The notes below the pieces were generated by a model that saw nothing but the letters and a program-made list of their open reading frames with translations, was not told the origin of the DNA and searched no databases. A stretch of DNA of 64,000 nt from contig NZ_LT575468.1 of NCBI RefSeq assembly GCF_900087055.1, positions 372,001 through 436,000 on the forward strand, written 5' to 3'. Numbering within the stretch: position 1 is the first letter of the stretch; each line of letters opens with the position of its first letter. Positions 30,413-41,425 of the stretch are shown here, in pieces. The translations under genes were made by a program, and so were the position numbers. This DNA comes from Plesiomonas shigelloides. GTDB lineage: Bacteria; Pseudomonadota; Gammaproteobacteria; Enterobacterales; CAMTGL01.

Positions 30413-31723
30413 ATGGCGTGCTATGCGGGTAAAAATATCGTCATTATCGGGCTGGGGAGTACCGGCCTGTCCTGCGTGGATTTTTTCATGCAACAGGGTG
30501 TGGTGCCGCGGGTGATGGATACCCGCAGCCAACCGGCGGGGCAAGATCGCTTGCCTGACGGCGTTGAGCTGCATACCGGCAGTTTGAACAGTGAGTGGCT
30601 GCTGGCCGCCGATCTGATTGTGGCCAGCCCAGGGATTGCGCTGGCGCGCCCTGAACTGCAAGCGGCGATCCGCGCCGGTGTGGAAGTGGTGGGCGATATC
30701 GAACTGTTCTGCCGCGATGCCTGCGCGCCGATCGTAGCCATTACCGGCTCGAACGGTAAAAGTACTGTCACGAGCTTGGTGGGTGAGATGGCGCGCTGCG
30801 CCGGCTTGCGTGTCGGCGTGGGCGGTAACATCGGCATTCCGGCCCTGTCACTGCTGAATGATGACTATGACCTGTATGTGCTGGAGTTATCCAGTTTCCA
30901 GCTGGAAACGACCTCGAGCCTGCACGCCAAAGCCGCCACGGTGCTGAATGTCACCGAAGATCATATGGATCGCTATCAAGGTATGGACGACTACCGCGCG
31001 GCTAAATTGCGCGTCTATCAAGGCGCCAAGACGTGCGTGGTGAATGCCGAGGATCCGTTAACGCTGCCGCAGCAACCAACCGCAGAAGTCGTCAGCTTTG
31101 CGCCGTCGCACGGCGATTACTGTCTGGGTGAGCATTTGGGTGAGACCTGGCTGATTGCCGGCGGTTTCCCGGTCATGCCGGTGGCGCGTATGAAGCTGGT
31201 TGGCCGTCATAACCAGGCCAACGCCTTGGCGGCGCTGGCGCTTGCTGATGCCGCGGGTATTAGCCGTCATGGCTCTGTGTTGGCGCTGGAAAACTTTACT
31301 GGCTTGGATCATCGCTTCCAGTTGGCGCATGAGTCTGCCGGTGTGCGTTGGATTAATGACTCCAAAGCCACCAATGTAGGCAGTACTGAAGCGGCACTCA
31401 ATGGCCTGCAAGTCGCTGGGCGTTTGTTCTTGCTGCTGGGCGGCGATGGTAAAGGCGCTGATTTCAGCTCACTACAACCGTTGCTGCAAGATAGTCATAT
31501 CCACCTGTACTGCTTTGGCCGCGACGGCGCGCAATTGGCAGCGCTGAAAGAGGGCGCCGTGCTGACCGACACCATGGAGCAGGCGATGCGCCTGATTCAG
31601 CCGCAAGTGACGGCGGGTGACATGGTGCTGCTGTCACCGGCATGTGCCAGCTTGGATCAGTTCAAGAATTTCGAAGTACGTGGTCATGAGTTTACCCGTC
31701 TGGCTCGGGAGCTGGCGGGATGA
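30413..31723 (+). CDS. murD: UDP-MurNAc-L-alanine:D-glutamate ligase MurD
   Basis: Cytoplasmic Mur ligase adding D-glutamate to UDP-MurNAc-L-Ala. The 436-residue product has the N-terminal nucleotide-sugar fold ([20 protein letters not shown]), the P-loop ([19 protein letters not shown]), VTEDHMDRY and the C-terminal [23 protein letters not shown] at 30404 extends the frame by three codons. The ATG at 30413, with AGGA ten bases upstream, fits the family start and length (438). It overlaps ftsW by four bases. Confidence 0.96.
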   Translation: MACYAGKNIVIIGLGSTGLSCVDFFMQQGVVPRVMDTRSQPAGQDRLPDGVELHTGSLNSEWLLAADLIVASPGIALARPELQAAIRAGVEVVGDIELFCRDACAPIVAITGSNGKSTVTSLVGEMARCAGLRVGVGGNIGIPALSLLNDDYDLYVLELSSFQLETTSSLHAKAATVLNVTEDHMDRYQGMDDYRAAKLRVYQGAKTCVVNAEDPLTLPQQPTAEVVSFAPSHGDYCLGEHLGETWLIAGGFPVMPVARMKLVGRHNQANALAALALADAAGISRHGSVLALENFTGLDHRFQLAHESAGVRWINDSKATNVGSTEAALNGLQVAGRLFLLLGGDGKGADFSSLQPLLQDSHIHLYCFGRDGAQLAALKEGAVLTDTMEQAMRLIQPQVTAGDMVLLSPACASLDQFKNFEVRGHEFTRLARELAG

Positions 31724-32916
31724 GAGGCTTTAACCTGTTCGGTCGCTTGAGTAACTGGGTGACCGGAACATGGGAAAACGATGATCCGGGCGTACAGCTG
31801 TATGACCGGACGCTGTTTTGGCTGGCGATTGGCTTGGCGGTGATCGGTTTTATCATGGTGACCTCGGCATCGATGCCGGTGGGGCAGCGCTTGGCTGACG
31901 ACCCGTTTTTGTTCGCCAAACGTCATTTGCTGTATCTGGTGTTAGCCTTCGGCTTGGCGCTGGTCACCTTGCGTATACCGATGAGCATGTGGCAGCAGCT
32001 GGGGGTTCCACTCTTGCTGCTGTCGATTGCCATGCTGATCGTGGTACTGGGGGTGGGGAGCTCGGTTAACGGGGCATCGCGCTGGCTGGCGCTGGGTCCG
32101 ATCCGTATTCAGCCGGCGGAGCTGACGAAGCTGTCGCTATTCTGTTACCTGTCTGGTTATCTGGTGCGTAAAGGCGATGAGGTGCGCGGCAGCCGTATCG
32201 GGTTCTTAAAACCGATGGGCGTGATGCTGCTGCTGGCCATGCTGCTGCTGTTACAGCCTGACTTAGGTACCGTAGTGGTGCTGTTCGTGACTACCCTAGG
32301 CATGCTGTTTTTGGCCGGTGCACCGCTGTGGCAGTTCATTGCCTTGATTATCACCGGCATCATGGCGGTGGTAGTGCTGATTTTGGCTGAGCCATACCGA
32401 ATTCGACGCGTTACCTCCTTCCTCGACCCGTGGCAAGATCCGTATGGCAGTGGCTATCAGCTTAGCCAGTCATTGATGGCGTTTGGCCGCGGTGATTTTT
32501 GGGGACAGGGGCTCGGTAACTCGATTCAGAAGTTGGAGTACTTACCAGAAGCGCATACTGACTTTGTTTTTTCGATTATCGGCGAAGAACTCGGTTATGT
32601 CGGTGTGGTTCTCATCCTGTTAATGGTATTCTTGCTCGCTTTCCGTGCGTTGGCCATTGGCCGGCGTGCATTAGAAGCCGAACTGCGTTTTTCCGGCTTT
32701 TTGGCCTGTGCCATCGGGATCTGGTTTAGCTTTCAGGCGTTGGTTAACGTCGGGGCGGCCGCCGGTATGCTGCCGACCAAAGGGCTGACGCTGCCGTTGA
32801 TCAGTTACGGCGGCTCCAGTTTGCTGATTATGTCCACCGCAGTGGTAATTTTATTGCGCATTGACCATGAGACTCGTCTGGCCAAGGCGCAGGCACATGT
32901 AAGAGGAAGCCGATGA
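31720..32916 (+). CDS. ftsW: Septal peptidoglycan glycosyltransferase FtsW
   Basis: SEDS-family inner-membrane polymerase that builds septal glycan strands from lipid II together with FtsI. The 398-residue product has about ten membrane helices. SEDS motifs visible are [51 protein letters not shown] and the C-terminal [20 protein letters not shown]. coli FtsW is 414 residues, the difference lying in the cytoplasmic N-terminus. It overlaps murG by four bases. Confidence 0.96.
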   Translation: MRGFNLFGRLSNWVTGTWENDDPGVQLYDRTLFWLAIGLAVIGFIMVTSASMPVGQRLADDPFLFAKRHLLYLVLAFGLALVTLRIPMSMWQQLGVPLLLLSIAMLIVVLGVGSSVNGASRWLALGPIRIQPAELTKLSLFCYLSGYLVRKGDEVRGSRIGFLKPMGVMLLLAMLLLLQPDLGTVVVLFVTTLGMLFLAGAPLWQFIALIITGIMAVVVLILAEPYRIRRVTSFLDPWQDPYGSGYQLSQSLMAFGRGDFWGQGLGNSIQKLEYLPEAHTDFVFSIIGEELGYVGVVLILLMVFLLAFRALAIGRRALEAELRFSGFLACAIGIWFSFQALVNVGAAAGMLPTKGLTLPLISYGGSSLLIMSTAVVILLRIDHETRLAKAQAHVRGSR

Positions 32917-33980
32917 AGGCGAAGCGTTTGCTGGTGATGGCCGGTGGTACTGGAGGACACGTGTTCCCGGGGCTGGCCGTAGCACATCAGCTGATGGAAC
33001 AGGGTTGGCAGGTACGCTGGCTGGGCACGGCGGATCGTATGGAAGCGGATCTGGTGCCAAAACACGGCATCGAAATCGACTTTATCCAGATCTCCGGTTT
33101 ACGCGGTAAAGGCTGGCGTGCTCAGTTGGGCGCGCCGCTGCGCATTTGGCGTGCGATTCGCCAAGCGCGCCAGATTATGCGCGATTACCAGCCGGATGTG
33201 GTGTTGGGCATGGGTGGTTATGTCTCTGGCCCTGGCGGCGTTGCCGCTTGGCTGCAAGGCATTCCGGTGGTACTGCATGAGCAAAATGCCATTGCCGGCC
33301 TGACTAACCGCTGGTTATCACGTATTGCCGCCAAAGTGCTGCAAGCCTTCCCGGGCGCGTTTGCCAAGGCCCCGGTGGTTGGCAATCCGGTACGCCAAGA
33401 TGTGCTGGCGTTACCTGAGCCAGCGCAGCGTATGAAAGAGCGTAGCGGGCCGCTGCGCGTATTGGTTGTGGGTGGCAGTCAAGGGGCGCGTGTCTTAAAC
33501 CGCACCCTGCCTGCGGTGGCCGCCGCGCTGGGTGACCAAATCACCTTGTGGCATCAAGTCGGCAAAGGTGCGTTACCGGAAGTGGAGCAGGCTTATCAGG
33601 CTGCGGGCGCTACCGGGCACAAGATCACTGAATTTATTGATGACATGGCGGATGCCTATCAGTGGGCGGATGTCGTCATTTGCCGCTCCGGTGCTCTGAC
33701 CGTGTCTGAACTGGCCGCCGCTGGGGTTCCAGCGATTTTTGTTCCCTTCCAGCATAAAGACCGTCAGCAATACCTGAATGGTTTAACGCTGGAGAAGGCC
33801 GGAGCCGCTTACATTATTGAACAAGACCAGCTGACGGCGGAACGTCTGGAAGCGCAACTGTTGCTGTTAAACCGGCCGCAGTTACTGGCCATGGCGCAGC
33901 ATGCGCGAGCCGCGGCGATTCCAGATGCAACTGATCGGGTTGCCGCTGTTATTCAAGCGCTGGCAGACAAGAGAACATGA
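32913..33980 (+). CDS. murG: UDP-GlcNAc:lipid I N-acetylglucosaminyltransferase MurG
   Basis: Peripheral inner-membrane enzyme converting lipid I to lipid II on the cytoplasmic face. The 355-residue product has the GT-B fold, with glycine-rich loops [14 protein letters not shown] and [12 protein letters not shown], and the UDP-GlcNAc site [20 protein letters not shown]. Length matches the E. coli protein. It overlaps murC by four bases. Confidence 0.97.
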   Translation: MKAKRLLVMAGGTGGHVFPGLAVAHQLMEQGWQVRWLGTADRMEADLVPKHGIEIDFIQISGLRGKGWRAQLGAPLRIWRAIRQARQIMRDYQPDVVLGMGGYVSGPGGVAAWLQGIPVVLHEQNAIAGLTNRWLSRIAAKVLQAFPGAFAKAPVVGNPVRQDVLALPEPAQRMKERSGPLRVLVVGGSQGARVLNRTLPAVAAALGDQITLWHQVGKGALPEVEQAYQAAGATGHKITEFIDDMADAYQWADVVICRSGALTVSELAAAGVPAIFVPFQHKDRQQYLNGLTLEKAGAAYIIEQDQLTAERLEAQLLLLNRPQLLAMAQHARAAAIPDATDRVAAVIQALADKRT

Positions 33981-35449
33981 TGAACTCTATACAGACTCAA
34001 AAATTGGCGAAATTGCGCACCATGGTGCCGGAGATGCGCCGGGTGAGCCGCATTCACTTTGTCGGCATTGGTGGCGCAGGCATGGGCGGTATTGCCGAAG
34101 TCTTGGCCAATGAAGGCTATCAAATTAGTGGCTCGGATCTGGCGGAAAATGCCGTGACCGAACGTCTGCGTGCGCTTGGCGCTGAGATTTTCCTGCAGCA
34201 CGCCGCGCAGAACGTAACCGATGCCAGTGTGGTGGTTGTATCAACCGCCATCAAAGCGGAGAACCCTGAAGTGATGGCGGCGCGTGAAGCGCGCATTCCT
34301 GTGATCCGCCGCGCCGAGATGTTGGCCGAGCTGATGCGTTTTCGTCATGGCGTAGCCATTGCCGGTACTCACGGTAAAACTACCACGACCGCGCTGGTCT
34401 CCAGCATTTTTGCCGAAGCCGGTCGCGATCCGACCTTCGTCAATGGCGGTTTAGTGAAAGCCACCGGAACTAACGCGCGTTTAGGGGCGAGCCGTTACCT
34501 GATTGCGGAAGCGGATGAGAGCGATGCCTCTTTCTTGCATCTGCAGCCGATGGTGGCGGTGGTCACTAACATCGAAGCCGATCACATGGATACCTACAAA
34601 GGCAGCTTTGAGAATCTCAAGCAGACCTTTGTCGATTTCCTGCATAATTTGCCGTTTTACGGTCTGGCGGTGATGTGTATCGACGATCCGGTGGTACGTG
34701 AATTGCTGCCACGTATTGGACGTCATGTCGTGACCTATGGCTTCAGTGATGATGCGGATGTGCAAATTTGTGACTATCGTCAACAAGGCGCACAGGGTCA
34801 TTTCGTTATCTGCCGTAAGGGTTATGCGCCGTTACAGGTTAAACTTAATATGCCGGGTTGTCATAACGCCCTGAATGCCGCCGCGGCGATTGCCGTTGCG
34901 AGCGAAGATGGCATCGAAGATCTGGCGATTGTTCGCGCACTTGAAAGTTTTCAGGGAACAGGCCGTCGTTTCGACTGTCTAGGTGAGTTCAAGGTTGGCG
35001 ATGGTGATGTGATGCTGGTGGATGACTATGGTCACCATCCAAGCGAAGTGGATGTCACCATCAAAGCTGCCCGTGCCGGTTGGGCCGATCGCCGTCTGGT
35101 GATGATTTTCCAACCGCACCGCTACACGCGGACACGTGATTTGTACGAAGATTTTGCCAGTGTACTGTCACAGGTTGACGTATTACTGATGCTGGATGTC
35201 TATGCCGCCGGAGAAAATCCGATCGAAGGGGCTGACAGCCGCGCATTATGTCGTACAATCCGCGCGCGGGGTCAGGTTGATCCGATTTTTGTACCGGAAC
35301 AATCACAGTTACCGACGATTTTAAGCCAGGTGCTCAAAGGCGGGGATCTGGTTTTGGCTCAGGGAGCCGGGGATATTGGCAAAGTGGCCCGTCAGTTAGC
35401 GGCCATGCGGTTACAGCCGCAACAAGTGCAAGAGGACAATCATGACTGA
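33977..35449 (+). CDS. murC: UDP-MurNAc:L-alanine ligase MurC
   Basis: Cytoplasmic Mur ligase adding L-Ala to UDP-MurNAc, the first peptide-stem step. The 490-residue product shows the N-terminal [20 protein letters not shown], the P-loop ([20 protein letters not shown]), [12 protein letters not shown] and [16 protein letters not shown]. Two successive ATG codons open the gene; E. coli MurC (491 residues) fits either. It overlaps ddlB by eight bases. Confidence 0.97.
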   Translation: MMNSIQTQKLAKLRTMVPEMRRVSRIHFVGIGGAGMGGIAEVLANEGYQISGSDLAENAVTERLRALGAEIFLQHAAQNVTDASVVVVSTAIKAENPEVMAAREARIPVIRRAEMLAELMRFRHGVAIAGTHGKTTTTALVSSIFAEAGRDPTFVNGGLVKATGTNARLGASRYLIAEADESDASFLHLQPMVAVVTNIEADHMDTYKGSFENLKQTFVDFLHNLPFYGLAVMCIDDPVVRELLPRIGRHVVTYGFSDDADVQICDYRQQGAQGHFVICRKGYAPLQVKLNMPGCHNALNAAAAIAVASEDGIEDLAIVRALESFQGTGRRFDCLGEFKVGDGDVMLVDDYGHHPSEVDVTIKAARAGWADRRLVMIFQPHRYTRTRDLYEDFASVLSQVDVLLMLDVYAAGENPIEGADSRALCRTIRARGQVDPIFVPEQSQLPTILSQVLKGGDLVLAQGAGDIGKVARQLAAMRLQPQQVQEDNHD

Positions 35450-36353
35450 GAAAGTCGCAGTATTGCTGGGCGGAACCTCCGCGGAACGTGAAGTCTCCCT
35501 GAACTCAGGTGCTGCCGTTGTGGCAGGTCTGCGTGAAGCCGGCTTTGATGCTCATCCGATTGATACCCGGGAGATCAGCGTCGCTGATTTGCCGGCACAG
35601 GGATTTAGCCGCGCGTTTATCGCTCTGCACGGTCGAGGTGGTGAAGATGGCTCCATGCAGGGGATGCTGGAGCAAATTGGTTTGCCATACACCGGGAGTG
35701 GTGTACTGGCCTCGGCGCTGGCGATGGATAAGATGCGTACCAAGCTGATCTGGCAAGCGCTGGGCCTGCCGTTGGCCGCGTATGAAACTGTCACATTTGG
35801 CCAGTTGGAGGATGCGCGTCTCACCGCTATAATCGCGCGCCTTGGGTTGCCGCTGATGGTCAAACCCTCTCTGGAAGGCTCCAGTGTGGGCATGAGCAAA
35901 GTGACCCGCGCCGAAGAGCTGCGTCCGGCGCTGGAAAAAGCGTTTGAGCATGACAGCACCGTGTTGGTTGAGCAGTGGCTGAGTGGTCCTGAGTATACTG
36001 TTGCGATTGTCGGCGATCAGGTGTTGCCATCCATCCGTATTCAAGCCGCCGGCACCTTTTATGACTATCAGGCCAAATACCTGTCCGATGAGACCGGTTA
36101 TTTCTGCCCGAGCGGTCTGAATGCCGAGCAAGAGCAACAGATCGCGGCACTGGCGAAAACCGCCTATGACGCACTGGGTTGCCGTGGCTGGGGCCGCGTA
36201 GATGTGATGATGGATGGTCAGGGCGAATTCAAACTGCTGGAAGTGAATACCGCACCGGGCATGACCAGTCACAGCTTAGTACCGATGGCGGCACGTCAGG
36301 CTGGGATGAGCTTTTCGCAATTAGTGGCTAAAATTATCGGACTGGCTGTCTAA
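35442..36353 (+). CDS. ddlB: D-alanine:D-alanine ligase B
   Basis: Cytoplasmic ATP-grasp ligase forming D-Ala-D-Ala, the substrate of MurF and the part of the stem recognised by transpeptidases. The 303-residue product has the N-terminal [36 protein letters not shown], the substrate loop region [13 protein letters not shown], and the C-terminal [20 protein letters not shown]. Cluster position identifies the B isozyme. ftsQ begins one base after its stop. Confidence 0.97.
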   Translation: MTEKVAVLLGGTSAEREVSLNSGAAVVAGLREAGFDAHPIDTREISVADLPAQGFSRAFIALHGRGGEDGSMQGMLEQIGLPYTGSGVLASALAMDKMRTKLIWQALGLPLAAYETVTFGQLEDARLTAIIARLGLPLMVKPSLEGSSVGMSKVTRAEELRPALEKAFEHDSTVLVEQWLSGPEYTVAIVGDQVLPSIRIQAAGTFYDYQAKYLSDETGYFCPSGLNAEQEQQIAALAKTAYDALGCRGWGRVDVMMDGQGEFKLLEVNTAPGMTSHSLVPMAARQAGMSFSQLVAKIIGLAV

Positions 36354-36354
36354 T

Positions 36355-37203
36355 ATGGCGCAGGCTTCCATTATTTCGCGGACACCAGAGGCGGCGCAGC
36401 GGCGTCGCTCTTCACAGCGAACCGTCGCTTCGTTTTTGGGTGGTTTGTTGTTCTTTCTGCTGGTAGCCGGGTATGGTGCGAAGGGATTGTGGTCAGCCAT
36501 TGATTGGTTACAAGACGGCCAGCGGTTACCGCTGTCACGGTTGGTGATCACCGGACAGCGTGAGTTTACCACCGACGATGATATCCGGCGCGCCATCTTA
36601 TCCATGGGGCCGCTGGGCAGCTTTATGACGCAGGATGCGCGTAGCATCCAACAGCAATTGATGCTGATGCCGTGGATCTCTCAGGTGTCAGTACGTAAAG
36701 AATGGCCGGATGTTTTGCGGATTAATCTGGCCGAATATGTACCGGTTGCACGCTGGAATGATATGCAATTGGTTGATAATCAAGGTAAATCATTCAGTGC
36801 TCCTTTAGACCGTATGGCCAGCCGGCAATTGCCGCTGTTATACGGGCCGGAAGGCTCCGAAAAAGAAGTGTTGGATGCGTGGCACAGCATGGAAAAGCTC
36901 ATGCAAGAGAATGGATTTCACCTTACAATGCTGGCATTGAGTCCGCGCCATTCCTGGCAGGCCGGGCTGGATGGCGATATCCGGCTGGAGCTAGGACGAG
37001 GCAACCGGATGGAGCGCCTTAAGCGGTTTATTGAGCTTTATCCGCTGCTGCAACAGCAAACGGATAAACGGATCAGTTATGTTGATTTGCGTTACGACAC
37101 CGGTCTTGCGGTAGGTTGGGCACCGTTATTGGTTCCGGCACCGGCGCAGGGCGGTAAAGCAAATCCGGTAACAACAAATCAAGCGAATACTAAGTCAGGT
37201 TAA
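36355..37203 (+). CDS. ftsQ: Cell division protein FtsQ
   Basis: Bitopic inner-membrane protein of the FtsQLB complex. The 282-residue product has a basic cytoplasmic tail (RRRSSQRTVA), one membrane helix (FLGGLLFFLLVAGYGAKGLW), a POTRA domain (LSRLVITGQREFTTDDDIRR) and a beta domain that recruits FtsBL. E. coli FtsQ is 276 residues. The stop lies three bases before ftsA. In E. coli promoters within this region feed ftsQAZ; I did not find a convincing one by eye. Confidence 0.95.
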   Translation: MAQASIISRTPEAAQRRRSSQRTVASFLGGLLFFLLVAGYGAKGLWSAIDWLQDGQRLPLSRLVITGQREFTTDDDIRRAILSMGPLGSFMTQDARSIQQQLMLMPWISQVSVRKEWPDVLRINLAEYVPVARWNDMQLVDNQGKSFSAPLDRMASRQLPLLYGPEGSEKEVLDAWHSMEKLMQENGFHLTMLALSPRHSWQAGLDGDIRLELGRGNRMERLKRFIELYPLLQQQTDKRISYVDLRYDTGLAVGWAPLLVPAPAQGGKANPVTTNQANTKSG

Positions 37204-37206
37204 AAA

Positions 37207-38463
37207 ATGACCAAGGCGACGGACAGAAAACTGGTTGTTGGATTAGAGATCGGGACCTTTAAAGTCTCTGCCCTTGTGGGAGAGGTACTTCCTGATGGAA
37301 TGCTGAATATTATCGGTGTAGGCAGCAGCACATCACGCGGTATGGATAAAGGCGGCGTAAACGACCTTGAGTCTGTCGTAAAGTCCGTACAACGTGCGGT
37401 GGATCAGGCTGAACTGATGGCGGATTGTCAGATATCTTCTGTCTATCTGGCTCTATCAGGAAAGCATATTAGCTGCCAGAATGAAATGGGGATTGTCCCG
37501 ATTTCTGATGAAGAAGTTTCGCAGGACGATGTGGATAATGTTATTCACACAGCGAAATCGGTAAAAACTAAGGAAGAGCACCGCATCCTGCATGTTATTC
37601 CTCAAGAGTATGCCATAGATTATCAGGAAGGGATTAAAAACCCAGTTGGGCTGTCCGGTGTACGGATGCAGGCCAAGGTTCACCTGATCACCTGCCATAA
37701 CGATATGGCAAAGAATATTGTCAAAGCCGTAGAGCGCTGTGGCCTGAAAGTTGACCAGCTAATTTTTGCCGGTCTGGCTTCCAGCTATGCGGTATTGACC
37801 GAAGATGAACGCGAGTTGGGTGTGTGTGTGGTTGATATCGGTGGTGGCACCATGGATATCGCGGTCTACACCGGCGGTGCGCTGCGTCATACCAAAGTTA
37901 TTCCGTATGCGGGTAACGTGGTCACCAGCGATATCGCTTACGCGTTTGGTACTCCGCCGACGGATGCCGAAGCCATTAAAGTGCGTTATGGCTGCGCGCT
38001 CGGTTCGTTGGTTAGCCGAGAAGAAACGGTGGAAGTGCCGAGCGTGGGTGGTCGTCCACCACGCAGCCTACAGCGCCAAACATTGGCCGAAGTGATTGAG
38101 CCTCGGTATTCCGAGTTGCTGAATTTGGTCAATGAAGAGTTGCAAGAGTTACAAGAACAGCTTCGGCAGCAAGGGGTTAAACACCACTTGGCGGCCGGTA
38201 TTGTACTAACCGGCGGTGCAGCGCAGATGGAAGGGCTGGCTGAATGTGCAGAGCGTGTATTCCATACACAGGTCCGGATTGGACAGCCGTTAAACTTAAC
38301 CGGTTTAACGGACTATGCACAGGCTCCTTATTACTCAACGGTAGTGGGATTGCTGCACTACGGCAAAGAATCACAAATGAATGAGGAAGCCGAGACTGAA
38401 AAACAACGCTCAGTCGGCGGCATGCTAAAGCGCCTCAATGGTTGGCTGAAACGGGAATTCTGA
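37207..38463 (+). CDS. ftsA: Cell division protein FtsA
   Basis: Actin-like ATPase that tethers FtsZ filaments to the inner membrane and recruits later division proteins. The 418-residue product begins with the phosphate-1 loop VVGLEIGTFKVSALVGEVLP and has the second phosphate loop VVDIGGGTMDIAVY and the adenosine motif VLTGGAAQMEGL. It ends with the amphipathic membrane-targeting helix (GGMLKRLNGWLKREF). E. coli FtsA is 420 residues. Confidence 0.97.
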   Translation: MTKATDRKLVVGLEIGTFKVSALVGEVLPDGMLNIIGVGSSTSRGMDKGGVNDLESVVKSVQRAVDQAELMADCQISSVYLALSGKHISCQNEMGIVPISDEEVSQDDVDNVIHTAKSVKTKEEHRILHVIPQEYAIDYQEGIKNPVGLSGVRMQAKVHLITCHNDMAKNIVKAVERCGLKVDQLIFAGLASSYAVLTEDERELGVCVVDIGGGTMDIAVYTGGALRHTKVIPYAGNVVTSDIAYAFGTPPTDAEAIKVRYGCALGSLVSREETVEVPSVGGRPPRSLQRQTLAEVIEPRYSELLNLVNEELQELQEQLRQQGVKHHLAAGIVLTGGAAQMEGLAECAERVFHTQVRIGQPLNLTGLTDYAQAPYYSTVVGLLHYGKESQMNEEAETEKQRSVGGMLKRLNGWLKREF

Positions 38464-38502
38464 TTTAGACCTGCTGCGGACAGGCACAAAACGGAGAGGG
38501 TT

Positions 38503-39672
38503 ATGTTTGAACCAATGGCAATGATTAATGATGCGGTGATAAAGGTCATCGGCGTCGGTGGCGGCGGTGGTAACGCCGTCGAGCACATGGTGCGTGAAAA
38601 TATCGAGGGTGTTGAGTTCTTCGCGGTCAACACCGACGCACAGGCCCTGCGTAAAACCGCAGTAGGCCAAACTATCCAGATTGGTGGCGGGATCACCAAA
38701 GGTCTGGGCGCTGGGGCTAACCCAGAAGTTGGTCGTGGTGCGGCGGAAGAAGATCGTGAAGCACTGCGCAATGCGCTGGAAGGCTCCGATATGGTCTTTA
38801 TCGCAGCCGGTATGGGCGGCGGTACCGGTACCGGTGCAGCGCCAGTGGTGGCAGAGCTGGCCAAAGAGCTGGGCATTTTGACCGTAGCGGTGGTGACTAA
38901 GCCATTTAGCTTCGAAGGCAAAAAGCGTATGGCCTTTGCCGACCAAGGGATCACCGAGCTGTCTAAGCACGTTGACTCCTTGATCACCATTCCAAACGAC
39001 AAGCTGCTGAAAGTGCTGGGTCGCGGTATTTCGCTGCTGGATGCATTTGGTGCGGCCAACGACGTACTGAAAGGTGCGGTGCAGGGTATTGCCGAGCTGA
39101 TCACCCGTCCGGGTCTGATGAACGTTGACTTTGCTGACGTGCGTACCGTGATGTCCGAAATGGGTTATGCCATGATGGGCTCCGGTGTGGCTTCCGGTGA
39201 AGATCGTGCAGAAGAAGCCGCTGAGATGGCGATTTCCAGCCCACTGCTGGAAGACATCGACTTGGCTGGCGCGCGTGGTGTGCTGGTTAACATTACTGCG
39301 GGCTTTGACCTGCGTCTGGACGAGTTTGAGACGGTCGGTAACACCATCCGTGCGTTTGCTTCTGACAACGCGACTGTGGTGATCGGTACCTCTTTGGATC
39401 CGGATATGGCCGACGAGCTGCGTGTGACCGTGGTGGCGACCGGTATCGGTGTTGAGCGTAAGCCTGACATCACTCTGGTGAGCAACAAGCATAACCCTCA
39501 GCATCAGCACCAACAAACGATGCAAGACCGTTATGCGGCACACAACATGACGCCAATCCAGCAGGAACCAAAACCAGCCAAAGTGGTCAATGAACCTGTG
39601 GCGGCGGTGCAGCCAGCGAAAGAGCCAGACTATTTGGATATTCCGGCCTTCCTGCGCAAGCAAGCCGATTAA
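38503..39672 (+). CDS. ftsZ: Cell division GTPase FtsZ
   Basis: Tubulin-like GTPase forming the cytokinetic Z ring. The 389-residue product has [17 protein letters not shown], the GTP signature loop [18 protein letters not shown], and the T7 synergy-loop region ([20 protein letters not shown]). A Gln- and His-rich linker leads to the conserved C-terminal peptide [14 protein letters not shown], which binds FtsA, ZipA, ZapD and others. A GGAGAGG ribosome-binding site precedes the ATG. E. coli FtsZ is 383 residues; the extra length is in the linker. Confidence 0.98.
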   Translation: MFEPMAMINDAVIKVIGVGGGGGNAVEHMVRENIEGVEFFAVNTDAQALRKTAVGQTIQIGGGITKGLGAGANPEVGRGAAEEDREALRNALEGSDMVFIAAGMGGGTGTGAAPVVAELAKELGILTVAVVTKPFSFEGKKRMAFADQGITELSKHVDSLITIPNDKLLKVLGRGISLLDAFGAANDVLKGAVQGIAELITRPGLMNVDFADVRTVMSEMGYAMMGSGVASGEDRAEEAAEMAISSPLLEDIDLAGARGVLVNITAGFDLRLDEFETVGNTIRAFASDNATVVIGTSLDPDMADELRVTVVATGIGVERKPDITLVSNKHNPQHQHQQTMQDRYAAHNMTPIQQEPKPAKVVNEPVAAVQPAKEPDYLDIPAFLRKQAD

Positions 39673-39713
39673 GAAAGCAACAATTTGGAATCTCCGTCAC
39701 TTGTGTTAACATG

Positions 39714-39786
39714 TCTGACTACTAAGTTGTAAGACTTTTATACCGAAAGCGAAGACGCCCGGATAAGAGTAGAGTTAGTAGTCAGA
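39714..39786. repeat. 12-bp perfect inverted repeat in the ftsZ-lpxC gap
   Basis: TCTGACTACTAA (39714-39725) and its exact complement TTAGTAGTCAGA (39775-39786) flank a 49-base interior. ATG before the left arm and CAT after the right arm add further complementarity with a 3-base bulge. It could form a long hairpin in read-through RNA from ftsZ or act as a DNA site. Confidence 0.8.
39715..39743 (+). promoter_or_regulatory. Candidate lpxC promoter
   Basis: CTGACT (39715-39720) and TTATAC (39738-39743) are 17 bases apart, about 80 bases before lpxC. The -35 element lies inside the left arm of the inverted repeat. Moderate match only. Confidence 0.35.
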
Positions 39787-39821
39787 TGACATGAGTTTGT
39801 TACGCAGACGAGATAGACAAG

Positions 39822-40739
39822 ATGATCAAACAACGGACCTTAAAACGCAGTATTGAAGCTACCGGGCTCGGTTTACATACCGGCCGTAAGGTAACGCTGA
39901 CCCTGCGCCCGGCACCGGCCAACACCGGGGTCATCTATCGTCGCACTGACTTGAATCCTCCGGTTGATTTTCCGGCTGATGCGAAATCCGTGCGTGATAC
40001 CATGCTCTGTACGTGTCTGGTCAACGACGATGATGTGCGGATCTCTACCGTTGAGCACTTAAATGCGGCTCTGGCGGGTCTGGGTATCGATAACATCATC
40101 ATCGATGTGGATGCACCTGAAATCCCAATTATGGATGGTAGCGCTAGCCCATTCGTGTACCTGCTGTTAGATGCCGGTATCGAAGAGCTGAATGTCGCCA
40201 AGAAATTCGTGCGCATCAAAGAAACCGTGCGCGTGGAAGACGGTGACAAGTGGGCGGAGTTTGTGCCATTCAACGGATTTAAGATCGATTTCACCATCGA
40301 CTTTAATCATCCGGCGATCGATGCGGGTGCTCAACGTTATCGTCTGGATTTCTCTGCCGATAACTTTATCAGCCAAATCAGCCGTGCACGTACCTTTGGT
40401 TTTATGCGGGATATCGAATACCTGCAATCCAAGGGCTTGTGCTTAGGTGGCAGTTTCAACTGCGCCATCGTGCTGGATGAGTACCGCGTGTTGAACGAAG
40501 ATGGCTTGCGTTACGATGACGAGTTTGTGAAACACAAAATCCTCGACTCGATCGGCGATCTGTACATGTGTGGTCACACCATCATCGGTGAATTCCGGGC
40601 TTATAAATCCGGTCACGCACTGAACAACAAGCTGTTGCAGGCGATGCTGGCGAAAGAAAGCGCATGGGAATATGTGACCTTCGCAAACGAAGCGCAAGTT
40701 CCAGTGACCTTTGCTGCGCCATCACTGGTTTACGCATAA
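39822..40739 (+). CDS. lpxC: UDP-3-O-acyl-GlcNAc deacetylase LpxC
   Basis: Zinc enzyme making the committed step of lipid A synthesis; in E. coli its amount is set by FtsH proteolysis through the C-terminal tail. The 305-residue product equals the E. coli length. The zinc ligands His79 (STVEHL), His238 and Asp242 (HKILD) and the catalytic His265 (SGHALNN) are all present. The tail ends in APSLVYA, hydrophobic as expected for FtsH recognition. It is the last dcw gene. Confidence 0.98.
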   Translation: MIKQRTLKRSIEATGLGLHTGRKVTLTLRPAPANTGVIYRRTDLNPPVDFPADAKSVRDTMLCTCLVNDDDVRISTVEHLNAALAGLGIDNIIIDVDAPEIPIMDGSASPFVYLLLDAGIEELNVAKKFVRIKETVRVEDGDKWAEFVPFNGFKIDFTIDFNHPAIDAGAQRYRLDFSADNFISQISRARTFGFMRDIEYLQSKGLCLGGSFNCAIVLDEYRVLNEDGLRYDDEFVKHKILDSIGDLYMCGHTIIGEFRAYKSGHALNNKLLQAMLAKESAWEYVTFANEAQVPVTFAAPSLVYA

Positions 40740-40851
40740 ACGTAGGCTAGTTAGCGACCGGTTATTTAGCAACAAGTTGTTCGGCAACAAAGTTATTCAA
40801 CGAGTAGCACCCAGTAGTGCCATCGGGTGCAACGCTCAGCGGCGTGAGCCG

Positions 40852-41340
40852 TTATTCTTGGTCTGCACTGGTCTCCTCTCCGGCCAGTGCAGCCAGTTTC
40901 TCCAGTTTTTCCCGCAATGCTTTTGGACTGTGACTGGCTAGCACACGCAGATGCTCGGCAGTTTGCGGACTGATTGTTCTTTTTTTATCCGTCTGGTAGT
41001 GACTTTGTGCAGTCTCCCGCACAGATGTGGCGGAAATTGCCAGCGCGGGATTGATTCGATGTTCAATTGTTACTAACGTTGGCAGGGTATTTTGGCGCAA
41101 TGCGCTGATTAATGCCGGTGTTTGATAGCGTAAACGTAAAGCAAAGCTGGCATTTGCGATTTCAAGGATTAAAATGCCTTGGCGGAAGTTAGCAACTCGA
41201 CAATGTGGTTGCAGTTCGCGCGGCAGCAAGGCACGTACTGCCTGATTGAGCTGCAACAATGCTGTGGCCCGTTGTTGTACATTGTGCAACTGGGAATCGC
41301 CGAGCAAAGTATCAATGGATTGTGGCCGGTGATCACGCAT
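40852..41340 (-). CDS. dciA: DciA-family protein (DUF721), replicative helicase loader
   Basis: DUF721 protein; the family (DciA) interacts with the replicative helicase DnaB and aids its loading in bacteria that lack DnaC or DnaI. The 162-residue product starts MRDHRPQSIDTLL and has the KH-like core (VANFRQGILILEIANASFAL, LRYQTPALISALRQ). A variable charged tail follows. The frame is open upstream to 41616, overlapping secM. The ATG at 41340 matches the family start and frees the divergent secM promoter. The position between lpxC and secM is as I recall for Vibrio. Confidence 0.88.
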   Translation of the reverse strand: MRDHRPQSIDTLLGDSQLHNVQQRATALLQLNQAVRALLPRELQPHCRVANFRQGILILEIANASFALRLRYQTPALISALRQNTLPTLVTIEHRINPALAISATSVRETAQSHYQTDKKRTISPQTAEHLRVLASHSPKALREKLEKLAALAGEETSADQE

Positions 41341-41370
41341 AGTAAATAATACCGTACAGGTTAGGTTCCG

Positions 41371-41399
41371 TTGAAATTCCGGGTAGTGTTGTGAATAAC
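41371..41399 (+). promoter_or_regulatory. Candidate secM-secA promoter
   Basis: TTGAAA (41371-41376) and AATAAC (41394-41399) are spaced by 17 bases, about 27 bases before the secM ATG and within the dciA-secM divergent gap. Confidence 0.45.
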
Positions 41400-41425
41400 A
41401 GGCCCGCAGACTAGAGACAGGGTGA

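Noticed and set aside
38425-39663. 412-codon open frame antisense to ftsZ
   Set aside because: Its span mirrors ftsZ. Long antisense frames arise from the biased codon use of highly expressed genes, and the translation resembles no family.
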